This document shows positions 18,135 to 26,897 of a stretch of DNA of 64,000 nt, piece by piece. The first letter of the stretch is position 1. Every line of letters begins with the position of its first letter. A program made the translations under genes and the position numbers. Source of the stretch: an uncultured Dehalococcoidia bacterium (lineage in GTDB: Bacteria; Chloroflexota; Dehalococcoidia; Lucifugimonadales; UBA1123); assembly GCA_951812505.1 (NCBI GenBank), contig CATOSI010000003.1, positions 992,001 to 1,056,000 on the forward strand, written 5' to 3'. The notes beneath the pieces are model-generated. The model was not told the origin of the DNA, did no database searches, and saw only the letters and a list, made by a program, of their open reading frames with translations.

Positions 18135-19096
18135 ATGTTAGAAACATTGCCAGCAGAAAGCGGCGATAAAGGCCTCGCCCGCCTCAATACCTCCGATCAC
18201 CTGCGGCTTCTGAACGCGGAACGGTTCGGCCTCGCAGAGAGCACCCGCAGGGTGTACGACAGCCAGTGGCGCAACTGGCGGGACTGGGCTGAGTACAGGG
18301 AAGTATCACACCTTCCAGCCCATCCGGACATGGTGAGGGCGTACATGGCGGAGAGGGCAGAATTTGGCATTAATCCTAAGACGCTGAGAGTGGCTGCCTC
18401 CGCCATAGCACATATTCATTCTGTCAACGGTTTCACGAGTCCTATAGAAGACAGCGTCAGGAGGACGCTAAAGGACCTGGGACAACAGTACCGACGCGGA
18501 CAGCGGCAGGCGGCGGGCCTGACCGAAGTGGTGTTTGCTGCGGTGAAGGTGGCTGTGCTACAGCCCCGAAAGAAAAAGTACGGGCACATGGAGAGTGTCG
18601 AGGATGCGCGCAGGGGGGCATGGCCGACATAGCGATGATGTCGCTGATGCGCGACGCGTTGCTGCGGGTCGGAGAGGCCGCCGAGCTCAGGTGGGAGGAT
18701 CTCGCGCAAGAGCCGGACGGCACCGGCAGGCTTCATATACGTCGATCGAAGACCGACCAGGAAGGCCGCGGCGCCGTGGCGTTTGTGTCGGCCCCCTCGA
18801 TGAGTGCGCTTCGAACCATCAGCAACGGCGCGAGCCCTGCGGACTCAATTTTCGGGCTGTCGTCTCGCCAGATGCGACGGCGCATTAAGGCGGCAGCCGC
18901 CTCTGCGGGTTTGGGTGGGGACTTCAGCGGACACAGCGCGCGCGTGGGCATGGCGCAGGATCTGGTACGCGCCGGTACGGAGCTCACAGCCTTGATGAAC
19001 GCCGGACGCTGGAAGAGTCACGAAATGCCTGCACACTACACGCGCAATGAGGAGGCAGGCAGGGGTGCGGTCGCCCGATATTACGGAGTCGCGTAG
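18135..19096 (+). pseudogene. Tyrosine recombinase split by a frameshift at a G6 run
   Basis: Two frames together encode a full-length (~320-residue) tyrosine recombinase. 18135-18632 gives the core-binding domain (STRRVYDSQWRNWRDWAEY). 18620-19096 gives the catalytic domain: Arg in LLRVGEAAELRW, Lys in IRRSKTDQEG, the His-Arg box in GHSARVGMA, and terminal GRWKSHEMPAHYTR with the Tyr nucleophile. The frames meet at a run of six G at about 18609-18614; a -1 slip there restores one protein. Either a recent indel, a base-call error, or expression through slippage is possible. With ParA and DUF4326 it marks an integrative element. Confidence 0.82.
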
Positions 19097-19464
19097 TCTT
19101 CAGCCCAAGGGCGACTTTCATGCATTATCATGGATCTGCCGCTGTCCTCGGTCCCACGATGGTCGCTTCATCCCTCTGCTTTCGTCAGGGCTGGTGGTCG
19201 TTGCCGCGGCAATGGTTGTCATGTTAATTTCCATTGTTGGGACATATGGGTGCATTTTGTCCTACTGGCTCTGGAGGGAATTCCAGGGAGGCTGCAAGAC
19301 ACCTATCTTCAATGTATAAAAATGAAGACAGAACTAGGCAAGACGCCCATATCTCCGATGTGTCAACCGTCAATTGTAAGCTCATGCCCTCAAAGAATAC
19401 TGCTTATTGAGACTATTCCTTCGATTATATCCTTCGCCACAGGGACCAAAATCAATCAGTGACT
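19097..19464. other. Intergenic stretch downstream of the recombinase
   Basis: About 370 bp. One short frame encodes a hydrophobic stretch (LVVVAAAMVVMLISIVGTYG) but has no start context or family support. No attachment-site repeat was recognised. The RDD-family gene ends at 19465 on the opposite strand. Confidence 0.35.
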
Positions 19465-19920
19465 CTATCCACACGCGTGCTGGGAGTACAAATCGTGAAT
19501 TGTCCTGTGATCACCTCTGAATACGAACAGGGAATCCACAACGAAATAGATTGTGCCGGGTCCCATGATCGCTATGAGTATTCCGTTTACTATGCTTCTC
19601 AGCAATACTAGCCTGGCCCAACCAGAATGTTCTCCGGTTCGAGCATCAACTATTCGGATCTTCAATAGTATTTTACCGACGGTCTGTCCTCGAGTCCCCA
19701 GCAGCACGAACTGGACAATTACGATCGCGATAGTCGCCATAATGCCGAAGGCTATACCTGCATCGGCAAGCAGTAACGGCAGGAACAGTATGGGAAAGAA
19801 CACGGCTAGGACAATCAAGACGTCTATTATGTAGGCCATGAAGCGGGCCCCGGGACTCGCGAGTTCACTTGATTGGCCTTCCAATGGTTGGTCGCTTGGT
19901 ATGTAGTCGTCATTCTGCAT
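19465..19920 (-). CDS. RDD-family membrane protein
   Basis: A 151-residue RDD-family protein. The signature is ASPGARFMAYIIDVLIVLAV, with Arg and Asp in the first helix, then a second helix and the conserved TRGQTVGKILLKIRIVDART. A third hydrophobic segment follows. Function of the family is mostly unknown (some are linked to transport or ion homeostasis). Start at 19920 is preferred because an AGGGG ribosome-binding sequence lies just upstream; a longer frame starts at 19986. It ends the short leftward group that includes the LRR gene. Confidence 0.8.
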   Translation of the reverse strand: MQNDDYIPSDQPLEGQSSELASPGARFMAYIIDVLIVLAVFFPILFLPLLLADAGIAFGIMATIAIVIVQFVLLGTRGQTVGKILLKIRIVDARTGEHSGWARLVLLRSIVNGILIAIMGPGTIYFVVDSLFVFRGDHRTIHDLYSQHACG

Positions 19921-19993
19921 GGTAACCCCTGAATCGAAAGCACGCCCGATGGGATGCACATTACATATCCGTCCCGGTAACGTCAATGGTTAA

Positions 19994-21202
19994 CTATTCA
20001 GTGCAGTAATCGGGGTCATCCCTGGATAGACGAAACACGAGCACATCTTGATCCTTAAGGCTTAGAGGCACACATCCTGTTAACTGATTGCTCCCAATTC
20101 CTAAATAGCCCAACCGGGCGAGATTACCTAATTCCGTTGGTATATACCCACTCAGTTTGTTATCCCACAGAGCCATTCCGTAAAGGTTAGCGAGATTCCC
20201 CATTTCTGGTGGAATGCCACCTATCAACTGGTTCTGATCGAGATGTAGCCATGTCAGATTGTCAAGATTTCCTAACTGTGGGGGTATCTCCCCACTCAGA
20301 TGGTTTTCGCTAAGATTCAATTGCTCAAGGCTACTTAGTCCACCGAGACTGGATGGTATGCCACCTATCAATTGGTTTTGCTCGAAATCCAACCAGACTA
20401 AATTATCAAGTTCCCCAACCTCTGACGGTATCTCACCATTGAACTGGTTCTGCTGTAGTTCCAATCTCTTAAGGTTAGCTAGACTGCCCAGTGAAGTCGG
20501 AATCTCACCACTCAGACGATTGTTGTAGAGTTGCAATACCCGCAGGCTGCTCAGATTTCCCAAGCTTGACGGTATCTCTCCGATCAAGGCATTGTCATAA
20601 AGTATCAATGAGTGCAGGGCGAGCAGGTCCCCAAGTTCCGGAGGTATCTCCCCGATTAGCCGATTACCCACCAACTCCAAGATGACGACACGTCCACTTA
20701 TGTTGGTAGAAACTCCGTACCACTCACCTAACGGTTTAGCGGTAAGCCATCCAGAGGCATTCAACCAGTTGGTGCCATCTGTGGCGTTAAAGAACGCTAT
20801 GAGCGCAGCTTCGTCAGTCCCAACATCCCCCTCAAGAGGAGAAGTCGGCGTCACTGATTCAGAGGCGTTCTGTGGCTTCGCCGAACTTGCTACAGGGGTC
20901 GGAGCGTTCGATGTGATTGGTCCCGACGATACTATTTCGCCCTTTTCTCCCTGTGGGCCAGGCTCACCGCGTTCGCCCTTTTCTCCTTGTGGACCGGGTA
21001 AGCCTCGTTCACCTCTCTCTCCCTGTGGACCGGATAAGCCTCGTTCACCTCTCTCCCCCTGTGGACCGGGTACAGAGTGTTCTTCGATAAGCCGAATGAC
21101 CTCCGATTCGGTCAGTTCTGAAGAACAGGATATGCTAGCGATGAGGACTGTGATACTAGCAATAATGATTAGAATCTTTATTGGGAAATCTGGCACCGTC
21201 AT
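19994..21202 (-). CDS. Lipoprotein with collagen-like repeats and plant-type leucine-rich repeats
   Basis: A 402-residue secreted protein. An N-terminal hydrophobic segment ends in SISC (a non-canonical lipobox). Collagen-like GXY triplets (GPQGERGERGLSGPQGERG type) cover about 46-88. A linker leads to an N-terminal LRR cap (NATDGTNWLNASGWL) and about eight plant-specific leucine-rich repeats (LxxLxLxxNxLxGxIPxxLGNL). Such LRRs bind proteins or ligands outside the cell. The combination with ankyrin proteins elsewhere in the window hints at surface recognition, perhaps with a eukaryotic host; that is inference. Confidence 0.85.
   Translation of the reverse strand: MTVPDFPIKILIIIASITVLIASISCSSELTESEVIRLIEEHSVPGPQGERGERGLSGPQGERGERGLPGPQGEKGERGEPGPQGEKGEIVSSGPITSNAPTPVASSAKPQNASESVTPTSPLEGDVGTDEAALIAFFNATDGTNWLNASGWLTAKPLGEWYGVSTNISGRVVILELVGNRLIGEIPPELGDLLALHSLILYDNALIGEIPSSLGNLSSLRVLQLYNNRLSGEIPTSLGSLANLKRLELQQNQFNGEIPSEVGELDNLVWLDFEQNQLIGGIPSSLGGLSSLEQLNLSENHLSGEIPPQLGNLDNLTWLHLDQNQLIGGIPPEMGNLANLYGMALWDNKLSGYIPTELGNLARLGYLGIGSNQLTGCVPLSLKDQDVLVFRLSRDDPDYCTE
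20935..21075. repeat. Collagen-like GXY-coding repeat
   Basis: Tandem units of about 36 bp on the minus strand encode GPQGERGERGLPG-type triplets. Units differ by only a few bases, including GTGGACCGGGTA/GTGGACCGGATA variants. Length change would preserve the reading frame. Confidence 0.75.
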
Positions 21203-21215
21203 CCTATCCTCGGGG

Positions 21216-22693
21216 GTAATTGATTAGCGGGTTTGCGGAGTCGGCGGAAGGGAGTCAGAGGGAGCGAGCCGGCAGAGGAACGCCGCCGAGCACATCGCAG
21301 AGCGCATCCACCAGGGTATCATCGTCAACCTTCCGCGCCAGGGTCCTGATCACGCTTGTGAACGCCGAGTACGTCTCAGCCCCGTCGTCGGTCTTCGAAC
21401 ACTGCGACACCTTCCGAGCTATGACAGCCCCTCGCAAGGCCCGTTCTGCCCGATTGTTGGTAGGCCCTACGCTCGGATCATCCAGGAAACGCAGCAGGTT
21501 GCCACGGTCGTTGTGACGGCCGAGTTCGTTCAGCAGTCTCTGATTGTCCGGGTCCGGCATCTGACGGTCTCTGAGATGGTGGGACACCTCACGTTTCAAC
21601 CGCTCAGACTCTCTCACAAAGTCCACCGCCTCTCCGCAACGGTCCGACTCACGCAGCTCAATCGACTCTCTCAGAAGTTCGATCAACCGCTTGCCAAAGC
21701 TCCGTCCTCTACCCACCTTGGTCTGAACCACCTCACCGATAGAGCGTATGACGTGCGCCATACATTTCTGTTGTCTGATACCGGACAGGGTATGGGAATC
21801 ATAGCTCCTGCCCCTGTCCGTAACCATCACTCCACCATAGTCTGAGGGGATCAACTCTCTGACTTCCTCGTTTCGGTGGCGAGCGCGTATCTGGTACACG
21901 CTCGCCTCATCAGTCTCGAACGCCATCAGGTAAGCAGGCTCTCCACCCACACGCCAGCCCGTGTTGTCGGTGTGTACGAACGAACTCGAGCGTACCGAAC
22001 CGCGCAGACTGCGGTAGGCGTCTCCCACCTCTCTCCCTTAGAGCGGCGCAGAGCGTCCTGCGTGATCGCGCTCTGGCTTATCTTCACTCCCGTCAGAGTC
22101 CTGAGTATAGAGGGAATCTTCCTCACCGGAACCCCCACGCTGTGATGCAGAACATGGGCCGCCGACATCACTCGTCTTCCCATTCTGTGAGAGCTCGCGC
22201 CATGCTGGTCAGGAGCGACTTCCCGATGGCTGCCACGAACCCTCTTGCCGCAGGACCGGCACCGGCATATCTGCACCCTGTATCCCTTCACCTCGGGTTT
22301 GGGCATAGGGGGAATGTCGGTGATGTACGCATACCCCACTCCCTCGTGTTCGAGCGCGCCTCCGCATCCCGGGCAACTCTCCGCCGATACCGAAACGTCA
22401 ATGATCGGTTCTGTCAGTTCGTCCGCAGAGGGGGGCTTTCGGAAGTTGAATGACCCTGTTCCCGGCTTTCGGCCCGGACGCCTGGGCTTTGCGGCTCGCT
22501 GAGCCTCGGCGAGTTGCTTCTGCAACTCCAGGATCGTCGCCATCTGCCGAGCGTTACGCTCCTCCAGTCGGTTGACCTGCGCACGAAGGTCGCCATGCCG
22601 ACAGGGTGAGATGTCTTTGTCCGTACACATAGACTCAGTATAAGAACATGCTCAGCGCGACACAATCCCACGACAATGTCGCTAATCAATTAC
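21216..22693 (-). mobile_element. IS66-family element with 14-bp terminal inverted repeats
   Basis: A 1478-bp element bounded by perfect inverted repeats GTAATTGATTAGCG (21216-21229) and its complement (22680-22693). The 5'-GTAA terminus is typical of IS66-family ends. It contains one transposase gene in two frames, so it is probably inactive unless complemented. The eight bases on either side (CCTCGGGG and ATTGCATC) do not match, so no target duplication remains. It sits immediately upstream of the LRR lipoprotein gene. Confidence 0.82.
21255..22630 (-). pseudogene. IS66-type (TnpC-like) transposase with internal frameshift
   Basis: Two frames make one transposase. 22630 to about 22030 encodes a coiled-coil N-terminus (LRAQVNRLEERNARQMATIL), the linker PRRPGRKPGTGSF, a zinc-binding domain (CPGCGGAL...CRCRSCGKRV), and SQSAITQDALRRSK. 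22028-21255 carries on with SVRSSSFVHTDNTGWRVGG (first catalytic Asp), MVTDRGRSYD, then GPTNNRAERALRGAVIARK (catalytic Glu). The shift occurs near 22025-22035, between ALRRSK and MGDAYRSLRG. The C-terminus appears complete. Confidence 0.87.
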
Positions 22694-23319
22694 ATTGCAT
22701 CCATCAACATCCTGGGCGTTTCGCGTAGAAAGTCCACACCTCCATTCATACGTCTCTAGCGCAATAGCTCCAAAAGTTCCATGCTGTCCTTGACCATCGT
22801 TGTCCTCCTTACTTCACTTCGGATTCATACGTCATCGATGATACGGATGGCACGGTGATCTATCTCTTTACGGTCTTCTCTTGTACCCCCAATAGGGGAC
22901 ACTGTTATGTGGGGATGATTGTGATTCGAGGCATACAGATAGTTGTAGCTAACTGTCACATCATCTAATTGATCGTGGAATTGAGAAGGCTACTACGATA
23001 GTATGGGACGCACGAGCCAGATGAGACGACTGAACACTTCTGTGGTACCTTGTTCAGAGATTACAGAGGCCTCAGGATCGAACGAAATGAGAGACAGTGC
23101 GAAAACACTTAGCTCCGCACAGACTACTTGGGAGTTGAAGGACGCTCTCATGCGATCGCGCGTCTTAGTCTCTAACATTCAAAGTGCTACCTCCGCTGAT
23201 TCCCGGCGGCGCGGTATAGTCCCGTTGCTTGGCTTCGCCTTGTTTGGAATCACACGTTCTGCGTCTATGAATGCCCGCGGCTGCTTGACGTCTTCGTCGG
23301 GCCGCCTCCGTCTGTCGCC
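22694..23319. other. Intergenic stretch before the RND gene
   Basis: About 630 bp. A 106-codon frame on the + strand (23003-23323) has no family features and overlaps the RND start; I do not support it. The promoter of the sterol-type cluster is expected here, but no clear element was picked out. Confidence 0.4.
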
Positions 23320-25803
23320 ATGAACCGGATACTCGACAGGCTGAGCTGGCTGGTAACGGTCCGCCCGTACATCACGCTCATCATTCTCCTTATCGTTACA
23401 GTTGTGATGGCCGCGGGGACTACGCTGCGCGCTCCACCGACTGAGGGCGCGGACGTGGCGTTCCTTCCCCCTGGACACAGCATCGCCAACGCGACACGCG
23501 AGATAGATGAGTTCTTCGGGGAATCCAACAAGGTCAGTGTCGTAACGCTCATCTTCCGCGGGGACGCGCTCACGCCAGGCGGCCTTTCGCAGATGAACGC
23601 CCTGATCAACGAGATCGCCAGCGACCCGGGCGTGGGTCAACTGCTGGTGCCCAGCGATCCGATCATCGCGCCTGTGCATCTGATCAATGCGATTCTGCAA
23701 GTGGAAGACTTCAGATCGCTCTCGCAGGCGGAGATCGAATCCGCCCGCAGCGTCCCGCAGATTCAGGGTGCCCTCGCCGCTATGACCGGAACCGACTCGG
23801 ACGGCGCTCCGGTCGCGATTGCCAACATCCGTCTGAGCGATACCGGCGACGAGAGAGTTCAGGACGCCGAACGGAGGATCAATGAGCTTGCGGCAGGGGA
23901 TGATGGTCCGCTGAGCGTGAGCAGCCTGTCGCCGGTGATCGTCGAGGATGAGTACAGGGAAGCCACGGAGTCCGGGATGGGGCCGCTGATAGGGCTGGCG
24001 CTGCTGCTGATTGCGGCGCTGCTCCTGCTCTTCACTCGCGCGCTATCGGATATGCTTCTGACGCTGGCGGGACTTGTCTTCTCGATAGTTTGGGTCGTTG
24101 GAGCGGAGGGCTGGCTCGGGCCGAATGGGCTGAGCCTGATAGGCCCTCCAAGTTCGCTCACTGCGATGGTGCCCGTCATAATCATCAGCCTCACAGTGGA
24201 CTATGCTATCCAGGCAGTCTCGCACTACCGCGAGCGACGAATTGCCGGTGAGCCTGTTGTGCAGGCGGTACGGCAGGGCCTGCGAAACGTCACTATTCCC
24301 CTGACGCTGGCCGCAGTCACCACTATTGTCAGCCTGTTGGCAACTCTGTTCTCGCCGATCGGCGTGATAGGCGACTTCGGCATCGTCGCCGGACTGGGTG
24401 TGGGAATGAGCCTGATAGTGATGCTGACTCTGATCCCGGCCGGCCGGACGATCATAGACCGGCGACGCGAGGCACGGGGCACGCTGGCCGATCCCCGCCC
24501 TATCTCCAACGCACTGCCCGGCATCGCGCCGGCGGCGGAGTTGATGGGGAGATGGGTTACGCGCTGGCCTGCGCCCTTCCTCATAGCTGTGGTCGCGGTC
24601 ACGATTGTGCTTGGGTTCGCCGCTACCGATCTGAAGTCCGAATTCAGCATCCGCGACATCCTGCCCCGAGGTGGGAGTGTGCTGGAGGATATGGAAACCT
24701 TGGAGACCGCTGTCGGCGGCTCGACTGAGGTCGCCACCATACTGGTGAAGTCCGAAGTGACAGAGAGCCGGACGCTCCTGAATCTCCATGATCTCACAAG
24801 CGGCTTCGAGGATGAACTGCGCCGCCCGACAGCGGCAGCCGGACCGATCCAGGGATCGTACGAAGCGCTCGTCCGTGACTGGACTGAAGACTCCGGGGAA
24901 CCCGGCGACAAGTACGACCCGGAACTCGCGGAGCTCTTTCGCGAAGCTTCTCCCGGAGTGGAACTCGATCCCGACCTGATGCAGGAGTTCGTGGATAAAC
25001 TCGTTGCTAGGGAACCTGAGCTGGCGCGCTTTCTAATCAACGACCCGGAAGGCATGGACGTCATGCTGCTCCAGTTCCCGAGCTACCTTGACGATCCCGA
25101 GCAGACGAGGATGATCCAGGAAGACATCGAAGCGCTCTGGTTCGGCGACGACAATGCTATCACGGCGATTTCGGACAGCATCGTCTCAGTCGCGGTCACA
25201 GATCAGATTACGGACCGGCAGACTGAGGCGATCAGCACCACCATCGCGGTGGCCCTTGGCATCCTCGCCATCTTCTTCTGGCTGACGCTGCGCCAGCCCG
25301 CGCTGGGGTTCATAGCCGTGGGGCCAATCGTACTCGTACTCGTCAGCGTATTGGGCACGATGGCGCTGCTGGATATTCCCTACACACTGATCACATCTAT
25401 CATCACGGCGCTTTCTATCGGTATCGGGGTGGACTACACGATTCATGTGATTCATCGCTACCGGGAGGAGTTCACCCGTCTGCGGGACCCGGAGAAGGCG
25501 GCGGTACAGACCCTGGCCACCACCGGCTCGGCGCTGCTGGGCTCCGCGCTGACGACCGCGTTCGGATTCGGGGTGTTGATAGCCTCTCCGCTGCTCGCAT
25601 CCCAGCAGTTCGGTATCACGGCGACCATAACGATCCTCTACTCTCTCATAGTCTCCATAGTGGTGGTGCTGCCCGCGATGGTGGTCTGGGGCTCATACCA
25701 GAATATGCGGCTGCGCTCCATGGTGGAACGCATGTGGAACGAGTTGGATGTGGCTATAGAGGAAGTGGACCGGCGCTATGAGCAGGGACGGGACGCGCCG
25801 TAG
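23320..25803 (+). CDS. RND-superfamily (MMPL/HAE3-type) exporter
   Basis: An 827-residue inner-membrane transporter with 12 predicted membrane helices in two halves. It begins with a helix (ITLIILLIVTVVMAAG) and a large extracytoplasmic loop (GADVAFLPPGHSIANATREI). Helices with proton-relay Asp follow (MVPVIIISLTVDYAIQAVSH), and the second half repeats this with SIGIGVDYTIHVIHRYREEF. Members export lipids, hopanoids, sterols or mycolates. It is 11 bp upstream of the sterol-methyltransferase-like gene, so a lipid or steroid substrate is likely but inferred. No membrane-fusion partner is nearby. Confidence 0.88.
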   Translation: MNRILDRLSWLVTVRPYITLIILLIVTVVMAAGTTLRAPPTEGADVAFLPPGHSIANATREIDEFFGESNKVSVVTLIFRGDALTPGGLSQMNALINEIASDPGVGQLLVPSDPIIAPVHLINAILQVEDFRSLSQAEIESARSVPQIQGALAAMTGTDSDGAPVAIANIRLSDTGDERVQDAERRINELAAGDDGPLSVSSLSPVIVEDEYREATESGMGPLIGLALLLIAALLLLFTRALSDMLLTLAGLVFSIVWVVGAEGWLGPNGLSLIGPPSSLTAMVPVIIISLTVDYAIQAVSHYRERRIAGEPVVQAVRQGLRNVTIPLTLAAVTTIVSLLATLFSPIGVIGDFGIVAGLGVGMSLIVMLTLIPAGRTIIDRRREARGTLADPRPISNALPGIAPAAELMGRWVTRWPAPFLIAVVAVTIVLGFAATDLKSEFSIRDILPRGGSVLEDMETLETAVGGSTEVATILVKSEVTESRTLLNLHDLTSGFEDELRRPTAAAGPIQGSYEALVRDWTEDSGEPGDKYDPELAELFREASPGVELDPDLMQEFVDKLVAREPELARFLINDPEGMDVMLLQFPSYLDDPEQTRMIQEDIEALWFGDDNAITAISDSIVSVAVTDQITDRQTEAISTTIAVALGILAIFFWLTLRQPALGFIAVGPIVLVLVSVLGTMALLDIPYTLITSIITALSIGIGVDYTIHVIHRYREEFTRLRDPEKAAVQTLATTGSALLGSALTTAFGFGVLIASPLLASQQFGITATITILYSLIVSIVVVLPAMVVWGSYQNMRLRSMVERMWNELDVAIEEVDRRYEQGRDAP

Positions 25804-25814
25804 GAAAGAGGCTC

Positions 25815-26852
25815 ATGCAACTGCGCAAACTATCCAGAGGGCTGAAGGCCGCGTACCGTGGTTCGGATGTCCACGGTCGCGTGAAACGCTTCGATGGCTG
25901 GATGGACAGAGAACGTGTGGAGAAGGCCGGCCTGGCGGGCTATGACCACACTGAAACTGTCAGGGAATACTATGATCTTTGCAGCGAGTTCATGGAGTTC
26001 GGTTGGGGAGAATCTCTTCACTTCGCGCCGCTATCGCCTCGGGAGAGCCTGGAGGACTCCAAGATCCGTCACCAGCGTCTGATGATTGCCAAGCTGGAGT
26101 TGTGCGAGGGCATGACGGTGATTGACGTTGGTTGCGGGATCGGCGGCCCGATGCGCCGTGTAATTCGGGAGGCCGGTGTCAGGGTGGTCGGGGTCAATAG
26201 CAGTGAAATTCAGTTGGAGAAGGCGAAATCGCTGAACACCGAGGCGGGACTCGACCACATGGTTGACTACTTCGCAGGCAGCTTCATGGACATGGGAACC
26301 ATCGCGGATGACGCGTTCGACCGGGGATACGCTATCGAATCTACGTGCCATGCGCCGGACAAGGCGGGCGCGTTCGCCGAAATCTACCGTGTGCTGAAAC
26401 CCGGGGCTCTCTTCTGGGGTCAGGAAATGTGCATGACGGACAAGTTCGACCCCAACGACGATAGACACCGGGCGGTCAAAAGGGATCTGATGCAAGGCAT
26501 CGCGCTCAAGGACATCGCGACTATGGACGAAGTGAACCGGGCCCTCGAAACGGCGGGATTCCAGGTCATCGAGGCAAAAGACCGGGCTATCGAGGAGAAA
26601 GGTCCGACCACGCCCTGGTATCAGCCCATGGAGACCCGCGGCAAGACGGTGGGCAACGCGCTGCGCAGGACCCCGCTGGGTCGTAAGGCGTTCATCGGGA
26701 CATCCAGGCTGGCTGAGGCGCTGGGGATGTTTCCGAAGGGGTCGGCGGACGTCGTCGGGTTGCTGGACCGCACCGCCGAAGCCTATGTCGCGGGTGGCAA
26801 GGCCGGGCTCTTCACGCCACTGTACTGCTTCCTGGCTCTCAAGCCCCTCTAA
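25815..26852 (+). CDS. Sterol C-24 methyltransferase-like SAM enzyme
   Basis: A 345-residue SAM-dependent methyltransferase with hallmarks of sterol C-24 methyltransferase (Erg6/SMT). The sterol-binding region YYDLCSEFMEFGWGESLHF parallels SMT region I (Y.YGWG..FHF). The SAM motif is VIDVGCGIGGPMRRV, followed by GVNSSEIQLEKA. The diagnostic YAIESTCHAP corresponds to YAIEATCHAP in SMTs. The C-terminal sterol-MT region is present (VAGGKAGLFTPLYCFLALKP). Family enzymes add a methyl to C-24 of the sterol side chain using SAM. AGGAAAGAGG precedes the ATG. Downstream of the RND gene, probably in one operon. Its substrate is not proven; another isoprenoid lipid is possible. Confidence 0.87.
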   Translation: MQLRKLSRGLKAAYRGSDVHGRVKRFDGWMDRERVEKAGLAGYDHTETVREYYDLCSEFMEFGWGESLHFAPLSPRESLEDSKIRHQRLMIAKLELCEGMTVIDVGCGIGGPMRRVIREAGVRVVGVNSSEIQLEKAKSLNTEAGLDHMVDYFAGSFMDMGTIADDAFDRGYAIESTCHAPDKAGAFAEIYRVLKPGALFWGQEMCMTDKFDPNDDRHRAVKRDLMQGIALKDIATMDEVNRALETAGFQVIEAKDRAIEEKGPTTPWYQPMETRGKTVGNALRRTPLGRKAFIGTSRLAEALGMFPKGSADVVGLLDRTAEAYVAGGKAGLFTPLYCFLALKPL

Positions 26853-26897
26853 GCCCTCTTCTTCCCCTCAGACACACTGCCCCCGGATTGCCGCGTG

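Noticed and set aside
19047-19319. 90-residue frame with a hydrophobic stretch after the recombinase
   Set aside because: Begins inside the recombinase gene in another frame and lacks its own start signals.
23003-23323. 106-residue frame before the RND gene
   Set aside because: Ser/Arg-rich without a family; overlaps the better-supported RND start.
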